The notes beneath the pieces are model-generated. The model searched no databases, had not been told where the DNA came from, and saw nothing but the letters and a program-made list of their open reading frames with translations. Shown here one piece after another: positions 7,758 to 15,734 of a DNA stretch of 35,328 bases (within the stretch, counting starts at the first letter, position 1; the number at the start of each line of letters is the position of its first letter). Origin of the DNA: JAHJBR01 sp040757035 (GTDB lineage: Archaea > Micrarchaeota > Micrarchaeia > Anstonellales > Bilamarchaeaceae); NCBI GenBank assembly GCA_040757035.1, contig JBFLYM010000008.1:1-35328 (forward strand), written 5' to 3'. Made by a program: the position numbers and the translations under genes.

Positions 7758-10265
7758 ATGAAACCAACCAATATAAAACAAATGATAGAAGGAATAAAAT
7801 TCACAATATTTTCGCCAGAAACCATTAGAAAAATGAGTGCAGCAAAAATCATAGTTGCAGATACATATGATGATGATGGCTATCCCATTGATGGTGGTTT
7901 GATAGATACTAAGCTGGGTGTAGTTGAACCGGGATTAAAATGCAAAACATGCGGAGGAAAGGCAAAGGAATGTCCAGGCCATTTTGGACATATTGAACTT
8001 GTAAGGCCAGTAATTCATGTGGAATTTGGAAGACATATTTATGCTATTTTGAAAGCTATCTGTCCGTCTTGCAAAAAACTTGTGAATGATAAGCAAATTA
8101 CTATTACTATTGGAAAAGAAGATGAGGAAAAAGAAGGAAACGAGAAAAAAAAGTGCCAGCATTGTGATTTCGTGCTTCCGGAGTGGAAATATCTCAAACC
8201 GACTACCTTTTATCGCGATAAAGAAGAGCTTCTTCCAAACGAAATAAAGAATTTACTCTCTGGATTGAGTGATGAAACTATAAAAAAACTTGGATTTGAT
8301 CCGATATATTCAAGACCAGAATGGACGGTACTAACTGCGCTTCCGGTTCCTCCAGTAAATGTAAGACCAAGTATTATTCTTGAAACCGGTGAGCGGAGCG
8401 AAGACGATCTTACGCATAAGTTAGTGGATATTCTTAGAATAAATCAAAAATTGGAAGCGAATATAAATGCGGGTGCGCCACAATTAATTATAGAAGATCT
8501 TTGGGAACTTTTACAATACCATTGCACAACTTTTTTAAACAACGAAACCGCGAATATTCCGCCAGCGAGACATAGAAGTGGAAGGCCGCTTAAAACTCTT
8601 GCGCAAAGATTGAAAGGAAAAGAGGGTAGATTCAGATATAATTTAAGCGGAAAGCGCGTAAATTTTTCTGCGCGTACTGTTATTTCTCCGGATCCGTTTA
8701 TATCAATCAGCGAAGTTGGTGTTCCTCAAGAAATTGTAGAAGAACTAACAGTTCCAATTACAGTTACAGAATGGAATATCCAACAATGTAAAAAATATAT
8801 TCTCTCTGAAAATTATCCAAAAGCGATTTATGTAATTCGACCTGATCAAAAAAGGATAAAGATCATTGACGCTATAAAAAATGATATTTCGGAATCGCTT
8901 GCGGTCGGTTCGGTTATTGAAAGGCAGTTGATAGACGGTGATATTGCGTTGTTCAATAGACAACCAAGTTTGCATAGAATAAGTATGATGGCGCACGAAG
9001 TACGCGTCTGTCTTGGAAAAACGTTTAGGTTAAATTCGGCCGTTACCGCACCGTATAATGCTGATTTTGATGGAGACGAAATGAATCTGCATATTCCACA
9101 AACTATAGAAGCGCAAGCAGAAAGCAAAATTCTGATGAAAGTAGAGGATCAGATTCTTTCTCCAAGACACGGACACGCAATAATCAAACCACAAGAGGAT
9201 TATGTTTCCGGAATATATTTCCTTACACTTGACGATTCAGAATTTACAAAAAACGAAACGATGAAATTGTTCTATCTCTTAGAATTAACTGAAATTCCGA
9301 AGCCGGATAGAGGCGATTGCTATTCCGGAAAACTGATTTTTTCGCATCTTCTCCCTAACGATTTCAATATAAAAATTCGGTCCAAATTAGGCGAAGAAAT
9401 TGTAATCAAGAATGGAAAACTCATTAAAGGAACAATAGAAAGCAGGGCAATTGAAAATGATTTGCTCGAACAAATTTTTATACAGTATGGTCCAGTGGCG
9501 ACAAAACAATTTATAGATAATGTCACCAAAATAGCCGTAGAAGTAATAACATTAAGGGGTTTGAGCGTTTCTTTCAAAGATTATACCCTTTCATTAACAG
9601 CTGAAGAAAAAATAAACGAAATAATCAACAGGATGAATAGAGAAATAGAAAACTTGATTTTAAAATGTAAAAACAAAACTCTTCAATGTGCCCCTGGTAT
9701 GGGAATGAAGGAAACTTTTGAGAATATAGTAATGCAACTCTCTTCTAAAATAAGAGATGAAATAGGACAACATGTTGAAAATGATTTAGGAATTGGAAAT
9801 GCATCGATTATTATGGCGAAAATCGGTGCGCGCGGCAGTCTGCTTAATGCAATTCAGATGAGTGCGGTGATCGGACAGCAGGCCGTACGAGGCAAAAGAC
9901 CCAATCGCGGCTATAAAAAAAGAAATCTTTTATTTCATCATCCAGGAACGCTTTCGGCAAGAGAGCGCGGATTTGTTTTTAGCTCATTCAGAAAAGGACT
10001 TAAAGCTGACGAATTTTTTTTACATTCTATGGGAGGTAGGGAATCTCTTGTTAATACGGCGATTAGAACTGCGAGAAGCGGATATATGCAAAGGAGGCTC
10101 ATTAACGCATTTCAGGACTTGGTAGTGCAATCTGACAAAACTGTGAGAGATGCGAACAGTACGATAGTTCAGTTTGTTTATGGTGGTGACGGTAAAGATC
10201 CGATGCTTGCAAGTAAAACCGAGGCTATAGATATTGTAAAACAGGATGATGTTGATACTGCGTAA
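7758..10265 (+). CDS. rpoA1: RNA polymerase subunit A' (Rpo1N)
   Basis: The N-terminal part of the largest subunit, carrying the catalytic centre. The Mg-binding NADFDGDEMN motif has Asp residues at 436, 438 and 440 (numbered from ATG 7758). Zinc-binding sites are CKTC...CPGH (Cys62, Cys65, Cys72, His75), then CPSC (102-105) and CQHC (133-136). The clamp and RNA-binding motifs LKGKEGRFRYNLSGKRVNFS and FNRQPSLHR are intact. The C-terminus stops shortly after FVYGGDGKDP, the normal archaeal split point. I chose ATG 7758 (835 aa) because the family begins near MKP.NI and a ribosome-binding site sits just upstream; the ATG at 7722 would add 12 unconserved residues. rpoA2 follows after about 24 bp. 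Confidence 0.96.
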   Translation: MKPTNIKQMIEGIKFTIFSPETIRKMSAAKIIVADTYDDDGYPIDGGLIDTKLGVVEPGLKCKTCGGKAKECPGHFGHIELVRPVIHVEFGRHIYAILKAICPSCKKLVNDKQITITIGKEDEEKEGNEKKKCQHCDFVLPEWKYLKPTTFYRDKEELLPNEIKNLLSGLSDETIKKLGFDPIYSRPEWTVLTALPVPPVNVRPSIILETGERSEDDLTHKLVDILRINQKLEANINAGAPQLIIEDLWELLQYHCTTFLNNETANIPPARHRSGRPLKTLAQRLKGKEGRFRYNLSGKRVNFSARTVISPDPFISISEVGVPQEIVEELTVPITVTEWNIQQCKKYILSENYPKAIYVIRPDQKRIKIIDAIKNDISESLAVGSVIERQLIDGDIALFNRQPSLHRISMMAHEVRVCLGKTFRLNSAVTAPYNADFDGDEMNLHIPQTIEAQAESKILMKVEDQILSPRHGHAIIKPQEDYVSGIYFLTLDDSEFTKNETMKLFYLLELTEIPKPDRGDCYSGKLIFSHLLPNDFNIKIRSKLGEEIVIKNGKLIKGTIESRAIENDLLEQIFIQYGPVATKQFIDNVTKIAVEVITLRGLSVSFKDYTLSLTAEEKINEIINRMNREIENLILKCKNKTLQCAPGMGMKETFENIVMQLSSKIRDEIGQHVENDLGIGNASIIMAKIGARGSLLNAIQMSAVIGQQAVRGKRPNRGYKKRNLLFHHPGTLSARERGFVFSSFRKGLKADEFFLHSMGGRESLVNTAIRTARSGYMQRRLINAFQDLVVQSDKTVRDANSTIVQFVYGGDGKDPMLASKTEAIDIVKQDDVDTA

Positions 10266-10289
10266 TTTTATAATTTTAGTTGGGTGAAA

Positions 10290-11330
10290 ATGGATATGGT
10301 TATTAATGTTATTAATAAAAAAAGGGATACGCAAATTGCTCCGTATGAAGCTGTTGGTATTGTTGCGGCGCAAAGTATAGGTGAACCAGGTACGCAAATG
10401 ACTATGCGCACGTTTCATTACGCTGGTGTTGCAGAGCATGTACCAACAGGACTTCCGAGACTTATAGAAATAGTGGATGCAAAAAAAGAACCAAAAAAAA
10501 CTATCTCTGATATTTATCTTAAAAATGAATATAAAGGCGAGGAAAAAGCGAATAATGTTGCTTATGGTCTGGAAAGCGTTACAATAGGTGACGTTGCGTC
10601 TGTTAGTGATGACCATAAAAAGAAAGTAATAATTATAAAATTCTGCGAAAAAAATGCAAAAGAAATCGGAATAAGTTTTAAAATGGTTTGTGATACGGTT
10701 GAAAAAATATCTAATGTTAATGCAAAAAACGATGATAATAAAATAGTTATTATTCCCAAAAAAAAGAAGGCGGGTGAAGAGATTACCTTGCGTTCCCTAC
10801 GACGATTTACAAATTCCGTGCAATCATTATTTATAAAAGGAGTACCTGGTATAAAAAGAGCTGTTGTTGTTAAAGAGAATGGTGAAAATTTTATACGAGC
10901 AAGTGGTTCGAATATAATTGGGGTGATGCTACACCCTGCTGTAGATCAGAAAAAAATTTATACTAACAATATAAAACAAATCTATGAAGTATTTGGAATA
11001 GAAGCTGCGAGAAATGCGATTCTTAAAGAGATAAAACAAGTTCTTGATATGCAAAAACTCTATGTTGATATAAGACATATTATGCTTGTTGCGGACGCCC
11101 TTTGTGTGGAAGGAACAATAAAAAGCATCGGAAGGCATGGACTTTCTGGTCAAAAGGTTGGTGTGTTCGGACGCGCAGCGTTTGAAGAAACCATAAAGCA
11201 CCTTGTAAATGCAAGTGTTAAAGGAACAGAAGATAAATTAATAGGTGTTACAGAAAATATCATAGTTGGGCAGACCGTTCAAGTAGGAACTGGAAGAATT
11301 AAGTTAATAATGAACAATAGCAAAGATTAG
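10290..11330 (+). CDS. rpoA2: RNA polymerase subunit A'' (Rpo1C)
   Basis: The C-terminal part of the largest subunit, completing the active site with the trigger loop. The conserved block YEAVGIVAAQSIGEPGTQMT, followed by MRTFHYAGVAEHVPTGLPRL, lies near the N-terminus. The C-terminal ADALCVEGTIKSIGRHGLSG and FGRAAFEETIKHLVNAS motifs are normal. At about 346 aa it is a little shorter than many family members, mainly because little precedes the trigger-helix block. The start is ATG 10290 or ATG 10296. GTG 10284 lies within GGGTGA (10282-10287), which is better read as the ribosome-binding site. The stop is followed closely by rpl30e. Confidence 0.95.
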   Translation: MDMVINVINKKRDTQIAPYEAVGIVAAQSIGEPGTQMTMRTFHYAGVAEHVPTGLPRLIEIVDAKKEPKKTISDIYLKNEYKGEEKANNVAYGLESVTIGDVASVSDDHKKKVIIIKFCEKNAKEIGISFKMVCDTVEKISNVNAKNDDNKIVIIPKKKKAGEEITLRSLRRFTNSVQSLFIKGVPGIKRAVVVKENGENFIRASGSNIIGVMLHPAVDQKKIYTNNIKQIYEVFGIEAARNAILKEIKQVLDMQKLYVDIRHIMLVADALCVEGTIKSIGRHGLSGQKVGVFGRAAFEETIKHLVNASVKGTEDKLIGVTENIIVGQTVQVGTGRIKLIMNNSKD

Positions 11331-11339
11331 TGATCATCC

Positions 11340-11909
11340 ATGAATGAGGAACAAAAAAATATTGGAGAGTCATTAGATCGGATAGAAAAGGACGTCGAAA
11401 AAACGGAAACTGCTGAGAAGAGCGAAACTGATATTATAAATAAAAATATTGAAATAGAAGAAGTAAAAGAAGCTATTGAACAGGAAGCAACGGAGGAAGT
11501 TGAGGAAAAGAAGAAAGGTCGTAAAAAAACCGAAAGAAAGAAGAAAAAGGCTGTGAAAAAAAGAAAATCCAAAAAAGAAAAAGAAGATCCTATTGTGCAC
11601 GCAATTAGGCTTGTAACCGAAACCGGAAAGGTAGGATTCGGAGCAAAAACTGGAATAAAAAATAGCCTCCTAGGAAAAGTAAAACTTATAATAATCGCAG
11701 GAAACGCACCCAAAGAATTGCAGGAGGATATTTCTTATTACTCCAAACTTTCTTCAATTCCGATAATTATTTTTGAAGGAACAAGTATGGAGCTTGGTTC
11801 CATTTGTGGAAAACCTTATCCAATAAGCGTTCTTTCTATTTACGATGAAGGAAGTTCTAATATAATGGATCTTGTAAGCTCGCATGGTCTTAAGATAGCG
11901 AGGGTTTAA
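11340..11909 (+). CDS. rpl30e: Ribosomal protein L30e with a long charged N-terminal extension
   Basis: The C-terminal ~105 residues are L30e of the large ribosomal subunit. The conserved blocks are AIRLVTETGKVGFG, KLIIIAGNAPKEL, YYSKLSSIPIIIFEGTSMEL and GSICGKPYPISVLSI. The family is about 100-110 aa, but this protein has 189. The first ~82 residues are a low-complexity tract, acidic first (Glu, Asp, Thr, Ile) and then strongly basic (KKKGRKKTERKKKKAVKKRK). The tract is probably disordered and could bind rRNA or the polymerase. It sits between rpoA2 and nusA, the classical archaeal position for L30e. Its start follows GTGATC, which resembles a ribosome-binding site. No methionine at the domain boundary offers a shorter start. 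Confidence 0.92.
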   Translation: MNEEQKNIGESLDRIEKDVEKTETAEKSETDIINKNIEIEEVKEAIEQEATEEVEEKKKGRKKTERKKKKAVKKRKSKKEKEDPIVHAIRLVTETGKVGFGAKTGIKNSLLGKVKLIIIAGNAPKELQEDISYYSKLSSIPIIIFEGTSMELGSICGKPYPISVLSIYDEGSSNIMDLVSSHGLKIARV

Positions 11910-11921
11910 TGAAGTGATAAA

Positions 11922-12350
11922 TTGGAGATTACTGGTGATGAGCTTCATTTTTTTTCCAGATTCTCAAAGATTAGTGGTACAGAAGCGGTTGGTTTTGAAA
12001 AAACAGACTATGGTTTAGTTTTTTTGGTGCAAAAACAAGACCTCGGACGCGCAATAGGAAAACAAGGTTCAACCGTGCAAAAATTAAAGGATGCTTTCAA
12101 ACAAAATGTATTTGTCTATGCTAACGACGATAATTTAGATACATTTGTGCGCAACCTTTTCAACAATATTAATATTTTAAATATTGAGATAAGAGAAGCG
12201 ATGGGGGAAACCGCGGTTTTTCTCATGGTTGATGAAAATTCGCGTGGATTTGCGATAGGAAAAAATGGGATGAGAATAAAAATCGCAAAACAACTTCTTA
12301 AAAAGAAATTTAATTCTACAATTTCAATAAGGACAAGAAAAAGTGCTTAA
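11922..12350 (+). CDS. nusA: Archaeal NusA-like transcription factor (two KH domains)
   Basis: A 142-aa protein made of two KH RNA-binding domains. The signature GxxG loops are AIGKQGSTVQKLKD (about 48-61) and AIGKNGMRIKIAKQ (about 109-122). The archaeal protein lacks the N-terminal polymerase-binding and S1 domains of bacterial NusA; here too only the KH pair is present. It is thought to act in termination or elongation and is conserved next to rpoA2 and L30e. The start is TTG 11922: AAGTGATA ends about 3 nt before it, and no ATG precedes the conserved fold. The next gene begins 2 nt after the stop. Confidence 0.93.
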   Translation: MEITGDELHFFSRFSKISGTEAVGFEKTDYGLVFLVQKQDLGRAIGKQGSTVQKLKDAFKQNVFVYANDDNLDTFVRNLFNNINILNIEIREAMGETAVFLMVDENSRGFAIGKNGMRIKIAKQLLKKKFNSTISIRTRKSA

Positions 12351-12352
12351 AA

Positions 12353-13927
12353 ATGAACGAAAAACTAAACACTGATTTTAAAAAAGTATGTAAATTACTC
12401 TTCGGAAGCGAAATAGGGGACCTCAAGGATTTTGAACCCTGGCTCAAAGAAGCAATGGTTCCGTATAAGGAAGTTAAATCTATTATCTCTGGAAAAGAAG
12501 TGATGATTGCTGGTCCATATTGGCCAAATGATGCAAAATTCATTTCGCAGGACGAAATCGGAAAAGTGAAATTAGAACCATTAAATATCAACGAAATAAA
12601 AGATATCGATTCGCTTTTTCGAGCAGTGAAAGATAAAATTATTTATTGTGGAAACAGAACGTTCGGAAAAAATTTTGATGTGGAAAAAGTGGATAATTGT
12701 ATTGATTGTTCAGATGTTTATTATGCTCACAATATTCATAGGGTTAAATACGGTGCATATTGTTCATCAGTACGAGACGACGAACGTGTTTATGGAGGAA
12801 GTGCTGTTGTAAGATCGAACCACGTTATAAGATGTGTAGAGGTTATTGGTATTGTTCGTTGCTTTGAAACGCATTATGCAACTAGCACAATGGATACGTT
12901 TTATTGCTTGAATGTTTCTGGCTGCAGCAATTGTATGTTTACATTTAATCAAAAAGCAAAGAGTTACCTTATTGGTAATCTCCAGCTCACAAAAGAAAAA
13001 TATCTAGAACTCAAAACCAAATTAGTTTCCGAAATGGCAGAAAAATTGAAAAAAGACAAACGATTGTTTTCAATTGCAGATATTGTAAAAACAAAAACAA
13101 CAATAGAAGAAGTAGAAGTTGCGCCGAGTCCTGTGCCTCAAACCGTAGAAAAGGCATTCTCAAGTACAATGCGAATAGTTCTTGGAAAAGAGTATAAAGA
13201 TTCAAGACAATTGGCACCTTGGTTATTGAAAAAGGTTCTTAAGGTAAAAAGAGTAAGGGCCGTACATGGAAAGCATACCTATTGGGTGGATCTTCCGATA
13301 GTTAAAAATTTAGCACCAGAACGACTTCTTGCTAAGGAAGAGGCTTTTCAATCTTCTAAAGATGGAATAGAGATAAAAAATGGGGAACCTCTTTCTCTTG
13401 ATGAAGTAGTGAAAAAAGTTGCGGAAAAGGCATATTTCACATTCGAATTTACAGATGGAAATTCCCTTAATGTTGTTGATGTACCGAATATATTCAACGG
13501 AACGAATGCGTATCTATGTTGGGATATAACAGATTCTATGTATGCAGGATACACCTCTTCTCCGGTTGGAAATTCAAAATATATATTTGGAGGCGGCTAT
13601 ATACGTATTCTTTCTTCTGAATTTTGCGTAAGCTGCTATGATATATCAAATTGCAAAAATTGTCTGGAAATAGAAGGGTGTAGCAGCTCAAGCGAACTTT
13701 GTTTTTCACACAACTGCGAAAACATCATGGGTGGGATTTTTTGTTTCAATGCAAAAGGGCTTAGATATGCGATAGGTAATATCGAAGTTGGACGAGATGA
13801 ATTTCTTCGTGTGAAAAAAATATTGCTTGATTATGTAAACAACGAACTCGAGAAGAATAATAGAGTAAATTTTGATATATTTACTCTTACGTCCTTTTTT
13901 CAACAATACCATCTTTCAAAAAAATAA
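12353..13927 (+). CDS. Duplicated cysteine-rich, probable beta-solenoid protein of unknown function
   Basis: A 524-aa protein of two homologous halves. Each half starts with LLFGSE.../IVLGKEY... followed by a PWL motif and a short beta domain. Each then has a ladder of short Cys/Asn/Ser-rich turns (CIDCSDVYYAHN, CSNCMFTFN in the first; CVSCYDISNCKNCLEIEGC, CFSHNCENIMGGIFCFN in the second) and ends in a YLIGN/YAIGN strand followed by a charged helix (LTKEKYLELK, VGRDEFLRVK). The ladder suggests a right-handed beta-solenoid with Cys stacks. It resembles a Cys-rich family I recall from CPR bacteria and small archaea that ends in a 'YxIxNxxxxxxxY' motif; this is from memory. No signal peptide. 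It is the last gene of the polymerase-L30e-NusA operon, where many archaea have rps12. Its 3' end overlaps the convergent ABC ATPase gene by 41 nt. Confidence 0.8.
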   Translation: MNEKLNTDFKKVCKLLFGSEIGDLKDFEPWLKEAMVPYKEVKSIISGKEVMIAGPYWPNDAKFISQDEIGKVKLEPLNINEIKDIDSLFRAVKDKIIYCGNRTFGKNFDVEKVDNCIDCSDVYYAHNIHRVKYGAYCSSVRDDERVYGGSAVVRSNHVIRCVEVIGIVRCFETHYATSTMDTFYCLNVSGCSNCMFTFNQKAKSYLIGNLQLTKEKYLELKTKLVSEMAEKLKKDKRLFSIADIVKTKTTIEEVEVAPSPVPQTVEKAFSSTMRIVLGKEYKDSRQLAPWLLKKVLKVKRVRAVHGKHTYWVDLPIVKNLAPERLLAKEEAFQSSKDGIEIKNGEPLSLDEVVKKVAEKAYFTFEFTDGNSLNVVDVPNIFNGTNAYLCWDITDSMYAGYTSSPVGNSKYIFGGGYIRILSSEFCVSCYDISNCKNCLEIEGCSSSSELCFSHNCENIMGGIFCFNAKGLRYAIGNIEVGRDEFLRVKKILLDYVNNELEKNNRVNFDIFTLTSFFQQYHLSKK

Positions 13928-14558
13928 TTCTGTCTGCTAATTTTCCATATGCTAATTCATGTGTAACCATGGCTATGGTTTGGTTTTTTTCTTTATTTAG
14001 TTTTTTGAATAAATTAAGTATTTCTCCTCCTGCTTTTGTATCTAAATTTCCTGTCGGCTCATCCGCAAGCAATATTTTTGGATCATTTGCAAGCGCTCTT
14101 GCAATTGCAATCCTTTGCTGTTGCCCACCAGAAAGCTCTGTTGGTTTGTGATTTTTTCTTTCAGTTAGACCGACAATTTCTAAAAGTTCTTTTGTTCTCT
14201 CATTATAATCATCTTTTTTTGATAGCATAATTGGCAACGCCACGTTTTCAAATGCAGTTAAGCCAGAAAGAAGATTAAAAAACTGGAAGACAAAACCAAT
14301 TGTTTTTAGTCTAAAACTAGCTCTTTCACTTTCGCGTAGCTCAGAATTTTTCATCCCATCGATAATTACATCACCATACGTTGGAGTGTCAAGCATACCA
14401 CAAAGATGAAGAAGTGTACTCTTTCCACTTCCAGATGGACCCATAATAGCAACAAATTCTCCTTTCTCAATGGATATATCTACCCCTCTCAATGCAGGTA
14501 CTTCAAGTTTTCCAAGTAGATATGTTTTTTTTAGGTTTTCTGTTCTTATAAACTCCAC
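13887..14558 (-). CDS. ABC transporter ATPase, LolD/MacB type
   Basis: A 223-aa nucleotide-binding subunit of the MacB/LolCDE/FtsE class. Walker A GPSGSGKST is at residues 40-48, the signature LSGGQQQR at 142-149, Walker B ILLADEPTGNLD at 162-173 and the switch His at 200. The GTG start directly follows the stop of the permease gene (TAG-GTG), with GGGTGGAT just upstream as ribosome-binding site, so the two are translated together. Such ATPases energise mechanotransmission or lipoprotein and peptide export rather than ordinary import. The last 13 codons and stop overlap the end of the convergent Cys-rich gene. Confidence 0.93.
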   Translation of the reverse strand: MEFIRTENLKKTYLLGKLEVPALRGVDISIEKGEFVAIMGPSGSGKSTLLHLCGMLDTPTYGDVIIDGMKNSELRESERASFRLKTIGFVFQFFNLLSGLTAFENVALPIMLSKKDDYNERTKELLEIVGLTERKNHKPTELSGGQQQRIAIARALANDPKILLADEPTGNLDTKAGGEILNLFKKLNKEKNQTIAMVTHELAYGKLADRIIFLKDGIVEKRT

Positions 14559-15734
14559 CTATCCACCCCAGATCGCTTTAATAGTATTTATACGTGATGC
14601 AATAATTGCAGGATAAAGTCCAGCACTAACACATATACTAAACATAAAAATATTTGCGAGAATAACACTTTCTGCTTCTACCCACGGTTTAATTTCAAGT
14701 ACAACAGAACGCGGCGTCATTATAATAGGATTCGAATTAAAATAATTAACAACGCTTAAACCCACAAATGTCCCTAATATTATACCAGCTATAGCTATAA
14801 TAATTGCTTCTAATAAAAAAATATACAATATATCCATATTCGAAGTACCTATTGCTTTTAATATGCCAATGTCTCTTATTTTGTTTTTTACTGTTGTATA
14901 AAGAAGTAGACCAATAGCAATCGCAGATGTCAAAATAGATATTATTGCTGCTAATATGGATATCGCTCCCATCATTTCGGTCATATTAGCCATTCCACTT
15001 GCAAGATCTTCCCACGTTTTTATGTTTTTTGACGTTGATTCTTTTTTAACAAGTAAAGCATATTCGTCTGCTTTTTTTAGGTTCTCTAACTTTATTAGGA
15101 TTTCTGTTGCATCTGTTTTGCTGAGTATTTTCTTTGCCATTTCATATCCAACAAATATTCCATATCCATCGTATTCAAATGAGCCAGCACTTACTATACC
15201 TTTAATACTAAAGGTGCGATTAAAAACAGAGCCATTGCTTGTTGTTGTTAACACAACAACATCACCAACATTTACATTTAGTTCATCTGCAACAACAGCA
15301 CCCAAAAGTAATTCCTCTTCATCATTCTCATCTATAAAACCGCCATCTTTGATTTTCTCTAGAAGTGGAGTTGTGTATTCCTCTTTTGGTGGAGATACAC
15401 CTAATATTATGCCGCCCATTGATCCAGTTCTTGAGCGTACATCTCCACTACCCAATATTCTTGGTGCAACACCAACAACACCAGGTAGGCTTTCGATTTT
15501 TCTTACAACGCTCTCAGAATTCTCTATTATTTCTTCTCCTAATTCTGGAAGAATTTTCAAATGACCTGTTTGGACATTAATAACGGTATTAACAAGTGCA
15601 TCTTGCATTCCTTTATTTATACCATATACGAATAATGTACTTGAAACGCCAATCGCTATGCCAATTATAATGAATATTACTTCTTTTTTTCGTTGTGAAA
15701 GATCATTAAACGCTAAAAATAGTATTGGGTTCAT
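14559..15734 (-). CDS. ABC permease, FtsX/MacB type
   Basis: A 391-aa permease with the four-helix MacB/FtsX layout: one helix near the N-terminus (IFIIIGIAIGVSSTLFVYGI), a ~210-residue extracytoplasmic domain, and three C-terminal helices (AISILAAIISILTSAIAIGL, IFLLEAIIIAIAGIILGTF, ILANIFMFSICVSAGLYPA). The start is ATG 15734, not the upstream in-frame GTG 15749. That ATG overlaps the stop of the preceding gene as ATGA, a classic coupled junction, and the family N-terminus is the basic-hydrophobic MNPILFLAFNDLSQRKKE. The extracytoplasmic domain resembles the MacB core domain. Its partners are the ATPase downstream and the surface protein upstream. Confidence 0.9.
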   Translation of the reverse strand: MNPILFLAFNDLSQRKKEVIFIIIGIAIGVSSTLFVYGINKGMQDALVNTVINVQTGHLKILPELGEEIIENSESVVRKIESLPGVVGVAPRILGSGDVRSRTGSMGGIILGVSPPKEEYTTPLLEKIKDGGFIDENDEEELLLGAVVADELNVNVGDVVVLTTTSNGSVFNRTFSIKGIVSAGSFEYDGYGIFVGYEMAKKILSKTDATEILIKLENLKKADEYALLVKKESTSKNIKTWEDLASGMANMTEMMGAISILAAIISILTSAIAIGLLLYTTVKNKIRDIGILKAIGTSNMDILYIFLLEAIIIAIAGIILGTFVGLSVVNYFNSNPIIMTPRSVVLEIKPWVEAESVILANIFMFSICVSAGLYPAIIASRINTIKAIWGG

